From assembly GCA_965215765.1 (NCBI GenBank), contig OZ244118.1, forward strand, positions 1,550,001 to 1,614,000: 64,000 bases of DNA, written 5' to 3'. Shown piece by piece: positions 61,131 to 64,000 of this stretch. The DNA comes from G965212025 sp965215765. GTDB lineage: Bacteria; Pseudomonadota; Gammaproteobacteria; Poriferisulfidales; Oxydemutatoraceae. The translations under genes and the position numbers were made by a program. The notes under the pieces were generated by a model, which had not been told where the DNA came from, made no database searches, and saw only the letters and a program-made list of their open reading frames with translations. Numbering within the stretch: position 1 is the first letter of the stretch; each line of letters opens with the position of its first letter.

Positions 61131-61250
61131 ATGACAAAGCAGTTTGCGCCAGGAATCATGAACCTGGTTGATGCGTTGCCCAAGACCGCTGAACTGACTG
61201 CCATTTTCGCATCTTCGGCCAAAACATCGCAGGGCAATCAAGAACCATGA
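61131..61250 (+). CDS. Possible 39-aa peptide between sbcD and sbcC
   Basis: An open frame MTKQFAPGIMNLVDALPKTA (19 more residues to GNQEP) whose TGA overlaps the sbcC ATG as ATGA. CAGGG lies immediately before its ATG, too close for a good ribosome site. The overlap hints at coupling. The sbcD-sbcC gap is otherwise 167 bp, unusual because these genes normally overlap. Confidence 0.3.
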   Translation: MTKQFAPGIMNLVDALPKTAELTAIFASSAKTSQGNQEP

Positions 61251-64000
61251 AGGTACTTGAGCTCAGATTTAAAAATCTTAACTCCCTCAACGGTGAATGG
61301 GTCATTGATTTTATGGGCCCGGAATATGTGTCCAATGGAATTTTTGCTCTGACCGGACCGACTGGTGCGGGCAAGTCGACCATTCTTGATGCCATCTGCC
61401 TTGCCTTGTTTGGCGCAACGCCTCGCCTTGGGAAAATCACCAAGAGCACAAACGAGATCATGTCCCGTCAGACCGGTGAATGTTACGCCGAGGTGTTGTT
61501 TGAATCTCAGGCTGGCCGTTTCCGTTGCCATTGGGAACAGCGCTGTGCCCGAAAAAAGGCTGGCGACAATTTACAGAGTCCGGAGCACCAGATTGCGGAT
61601 GCTGATACCGGCAAGTTTATCGAAACCAAAAGGAGTCGGGTTCCCGGGATCATTGAGAAAAAAACGGGAATGGACTTTGACCGGTTCACCCGGTCTGCCC
61701 TGCTGGCCCAAGGCGGCTTTGACAGCTTCCTGAAGGCAGACGTTGAGCGTAAATCGAAGATTCTTGAGCAGATTACCGGTACGGAGATTTATTCGAGAAT
61801 TTCAAGTCGCGTCCATGATCGGCAGCGTGAAGAACGGGGTAAGCTGAACCTGCTTCAGGCCGAAATAGCGGGCATTGGGATTCTGGAGCCGGAGCAGGAA
61901 AGAGAAGTTCAACTGGATCTCGAGGCAAAGCGAAAAGAAGAGGCGGGTCTTAATGGCAAATCGGCTGAAACGGGAAAAGCCATTACGTGGCTCACTTCCA
62001 TTGATGGGTTGAAAAAGGAAATCAACAGCCTGTCTGAGGAAGCACTTAAGTTGCAGAACGATGTAGAGGCTTTCAAGCCAGAACAAGACAAACTTGACCG
62101 AGCCATTAAGGCTGCGTCACTGGATGGTTCGTACGCAACGCTCATGGCAATCCGGGAGCAGCAGTCAAATGATCAGGCGGCTCTGAAAGCCGGAGAGCAG
62201 GCTCTTCCTGGATTGGAATCATTTGCCAGGGAACAGGCTGAATCACACAAGTTAACTGAACAGCAGACGGTTACAGCCAAAGAAAGGCTGAAAGCTGCTG
62301 CACCGCTTATTCAGAAAGTTCGTTCTCTTGACCAGAAGCTTGCCGAGCAGAAAAAGACTGTTTCGGAAGGTGAGGAGAGCTGCAAAAGGGATGCGACAAA
62401 GATTGATGCCGACAAACAGGCCAGACTGAAAGAGCAGGAAAAGCGAACCAAGGCCGAAAAAGACCTGGAACTTGCTGATGGCTTTCTCAAGACGCATGCG
62501 GAGGATGAATGGCTGTTCAGTAATTTGGCCGGTGTTGAAGAACAGCTTGGCGGCTTGCTCTCCAGACAACAAGAGATCACTCAAAAAGAGACCGGTCACG
62601 AGAAGGCTGCCACGGCTCTGGAGCAAGCGACAAAGAAACTCTACGAATGCATAAAGTGGTGCGGTATCCGCAAACACGAGCTTGAGAATGCGTCAAAAAA
62701 CCTCCGGCAAGGGAAAGATGCTTTGAGCAAATTGCTGGATGGTCGGCTGCTGCGTGAATACCGCACCGAGAAGGAATCCCTGCTTCGTGAAATGGCTTTT
62801 CTGTCAAAGATTGCGGAGCTTGAAGACCACCGATCCAAACTGGAAGATGGCAAACCTTGTCCACTCTGCGGTGCGGAAGAACACCCCTTTGCAGAAGGGA
62901 ATGTTCCTGTTCCCGATGAAACCGAAAAGAAAATTGAGGTACTCACCAGGCTGATTATCGAGGCTGAGGATCAGGAGGTTGCCATCAGGAAACTTGAAGA
63001 AGGGGAGGGTGCCGCCCGCAAAAATCTGACGGACAGTGAAAAGCTGGAAGCAACTGCAGCGAATGATAAGAAGGCTGCCGAGAGAGCCCTTGCTGAGCTG
63101 AAAGATAGCTTGGGGAAAGTTCGCGCTACTTTTAACGAATTGAAACAGGCCGTATCTGCCAGACTTCAGCCGCTTGGTATTACGGGAATTCCTGATGGCG
63201 ATGTTTCATCACTGCTTGAGTCGCTGAAGGTACGCCTGAACGAATGGCTGTTCCAGGTTAAGAAAAAGACTGAATTCGAAAGGCAGATTGCAGACATTGA
63301 CAGCGAGATGAAACGTCTGGATGCGGTCATGGAAACTCAAAGCAATGCCTTGGTCGAGAAACAGGGACGCCTGGATACGCTGAAAAAGGAGCACGCCGCT
63401 GGAAGTGGTGAGCGGGAAGAATTGTATGGTGACAAAAATCCTGACGATGAAGAGAGTCGTCTGAACAAGGCAGTTGTTGGTGCTGAGGAAGCAGAAAAGG
63501 AGGCCAGAACCCGGCACACTGCGCTGCAACAGAAATTGATCACTGCCATGACACATGTCGAATCCCTGAAAAAGCGTATCAACTTGGGAGTTCTGGAACT
63601 GAAAAGGGCAGAAGCCGATTTTTTTACAGCACTTGTTCCTGTCGGTTTCTCAGATGAAAGACAATTCCTTGAAGCCAGGCTTACAACAGGGCAGCGGGAT
63701 ACCCTGTCTGCAAGAGCCAAGAGACTGGATGATGGTCAAACGGATCTCAAGGCCAGGCAAAAAGATCGCGAAACGCGTTTGGCCACCGAGACAGCCAAGA
63801 AGGTTACGGACAGACCTTTTGAGGAACTGGAACAGCAGTTCAAAGAGCATGAAGAATCTTTGAAACAGCTACGCGATGCCATTGCCGGGCTCAAGCACAA
63901 ACTAAGTGAAAGCGCGTCCGCCAAAGAACGGATAAAGGAAAAGCAGGTGGCCATAGAGGCTCAGAAAACAGAGTGTCACCGGTGGGAAACGCTGCATGGT
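61247..64000 (+). CDS. sbcC: Nuclease SbcCD subunit C (3' end outside window)
   Basis: Rad50-type ATPase of the SbcCD DNA-end nuclease, opening hairpins and palindromes. Walker A GPTGAGKST (residues 37-45) follows MKVLELRFKNLNSLNGEW; Q-loop region SALLAQGGFDSFLKA. A long coiled coil has the zinc hook CPLC (C538-C541) in GKPCPLCGAEEHPF. The frame is open for 918 codons to the window end, so signature and Walker B are not seen. Ribosome site AGGG-type. Confidence 0.94.
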   Translation, partial: MKVLELRFKNLNSLNGEWVIDFMGPEYVSNGIFALTGPTGAGKSTILDAICLALFGATPRLGKITKSTNEIMSRQTGECYAEVLFESQAGRFRCHWEQRCARKKAGDNLQSPEHQIADADTGKFIETKRSRVPGIIEKKTGMDFDRFTRSALLAQGGFDSFLKADVERKSKILEQITGTEIYSRISSRVHDRQREERGKLNLLQAEIAGIGILEPEQEREVQLDLEAKRKEEAGLNGKSAETGKAITWLTSIDGLKKEINSLSEEALKLQNDVEAFKPEQDKLDRAIKAASLDGSYATLMAIREQQSNDQAALKAGEQALPGLESFAREQAESHKLTEQQTVTAKERLKAAAPLIQKVRSLDQKLAEQKKTVSEGEESCKRDATKIDADKQARLKEQEKRTKAEKDLELADGFLKTHAEDEWLFSNLAGVEEQLGGLLSRQQEITQKETGHEKAATALEQATKKLYECIKWCGIRKHELENASKNLRQGKDALSKLLDGRLLREYRTEKESLLREMAFLSKIAELEDHRSKLEDGKPCPLCGAEEHPFAEGNVPVPDETEKKIEVLTRLIIEAEDQEVAIRKLEEGEGAARKNLTDSEKLEATAANDKKAAERALAELKDSLGKVRATFNELKQAVSARLQPLGITGIPDGDVSSLLESLKVRLNEWLFQVKKKTEFERQIADIDSEMKRLDAVMETQSNALVEKQGRLDTLKKEHAAGSGEREELYGDKNPDDEESRLNKAVVGAEEAEKEARTRHTALQQKLITAMTHVESLKKRINLGVLELKRAEADFFTALVPVGFSDERQFLEARLTTGQRDTLSARAKRLDDGQTDLKARQKDRETRLATETAKKVTDRPFEELEQQFKEHEESLKQLRDAIAGLKHKLSESASAKERIKEKQVAIEAQKTECHRWETLHG

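Noticed and set aside
50431..64000. A genomic island integrated in tRNA-Glu with an attachment-site duplication
   Set aside because: The location fits, but I saw no second copy of the tRNA-Glu 3' end and no integrase gene within the window; the far end may be outside.

Overview
The window reads as chromosomal DNA of a gammaproteobacterium. The evidence is gene content and order: a system I cytochrome c maturation operon, sdhCDAB followed by sdhE and a YgfX-like gene, murA-hisG-hisD, ilvN-ilvC-pssA, Lol lipoprotein export, BepA, MlaC, ZapE and DUF2062. No rRNA gene is present, so I do not name a genus. TusA and a YeeE/YedE sulfur transporter suggest sulfur handling, and a PedABC/PQQ-associated ABC cluster suggests periplasmic alcohol oxidation.

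Layout: 1-5.1 kb has the rarA end, a duplicated small membrane gene, ygfZ, and hemC-hemD. 5.1-9.3 kb (minus strand) is the four-gene PQQ-associated ABC cluster. 9.7-18.1 kb is ccmABCDEFGHI, interrupted by tandem duplications, running into lolC/E-lolD. 20.2-27.7 kb has DUF2062, sdhCDAB, sdhE, ygfX-like, mdh and zapE, which is mainly TCA cycle. 27.8-34.5 kb is accessory: a 5-copy tandem repeat, a broken secreted-protein gene, an unknown gene, and two linked secreted proteins with calcium-binding-type repeats. 34.5-50.5 kb returns to housekeeping genes: sulfur transporter, bepA, mlaC, murA, hisG, aroG, hisD, nif3-like, mtaD, tusA, ilvN, ilvC, pssA, mscS, tRNA-Ala, DUF192 and tRNA-Glu.

From 50.5 kb to the end, directly after tRNA-Glu, is a defence island. 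It holds an IS1595-type transposase remnant, DUF4391, a type III restriction-modification pair (mod, res), a large RloC-like ABC ATPase with a CxxC zinc-hook motif and a distinct C-terminal domain, and sbcD-sbcC (sbcC runs off the window). All are on the plus strand, mostly with short gaps.

Two genome-scale patterns stand out. First, there are many local direct tandem duplications at gene ends (249, 471, about 250, 137, 154, 226x7 and about 123x5 bp), several with short microhomology at the joint and each leaving one intact gene copy. Second, a dispersed intergenic repeat with ends like TTTAACCGCGAAA / TTTCGCGGTTAAA occurs at least seven times. Several copies carry decayed pieces of a GxxExxY (PDDEXK_3-type) gene.
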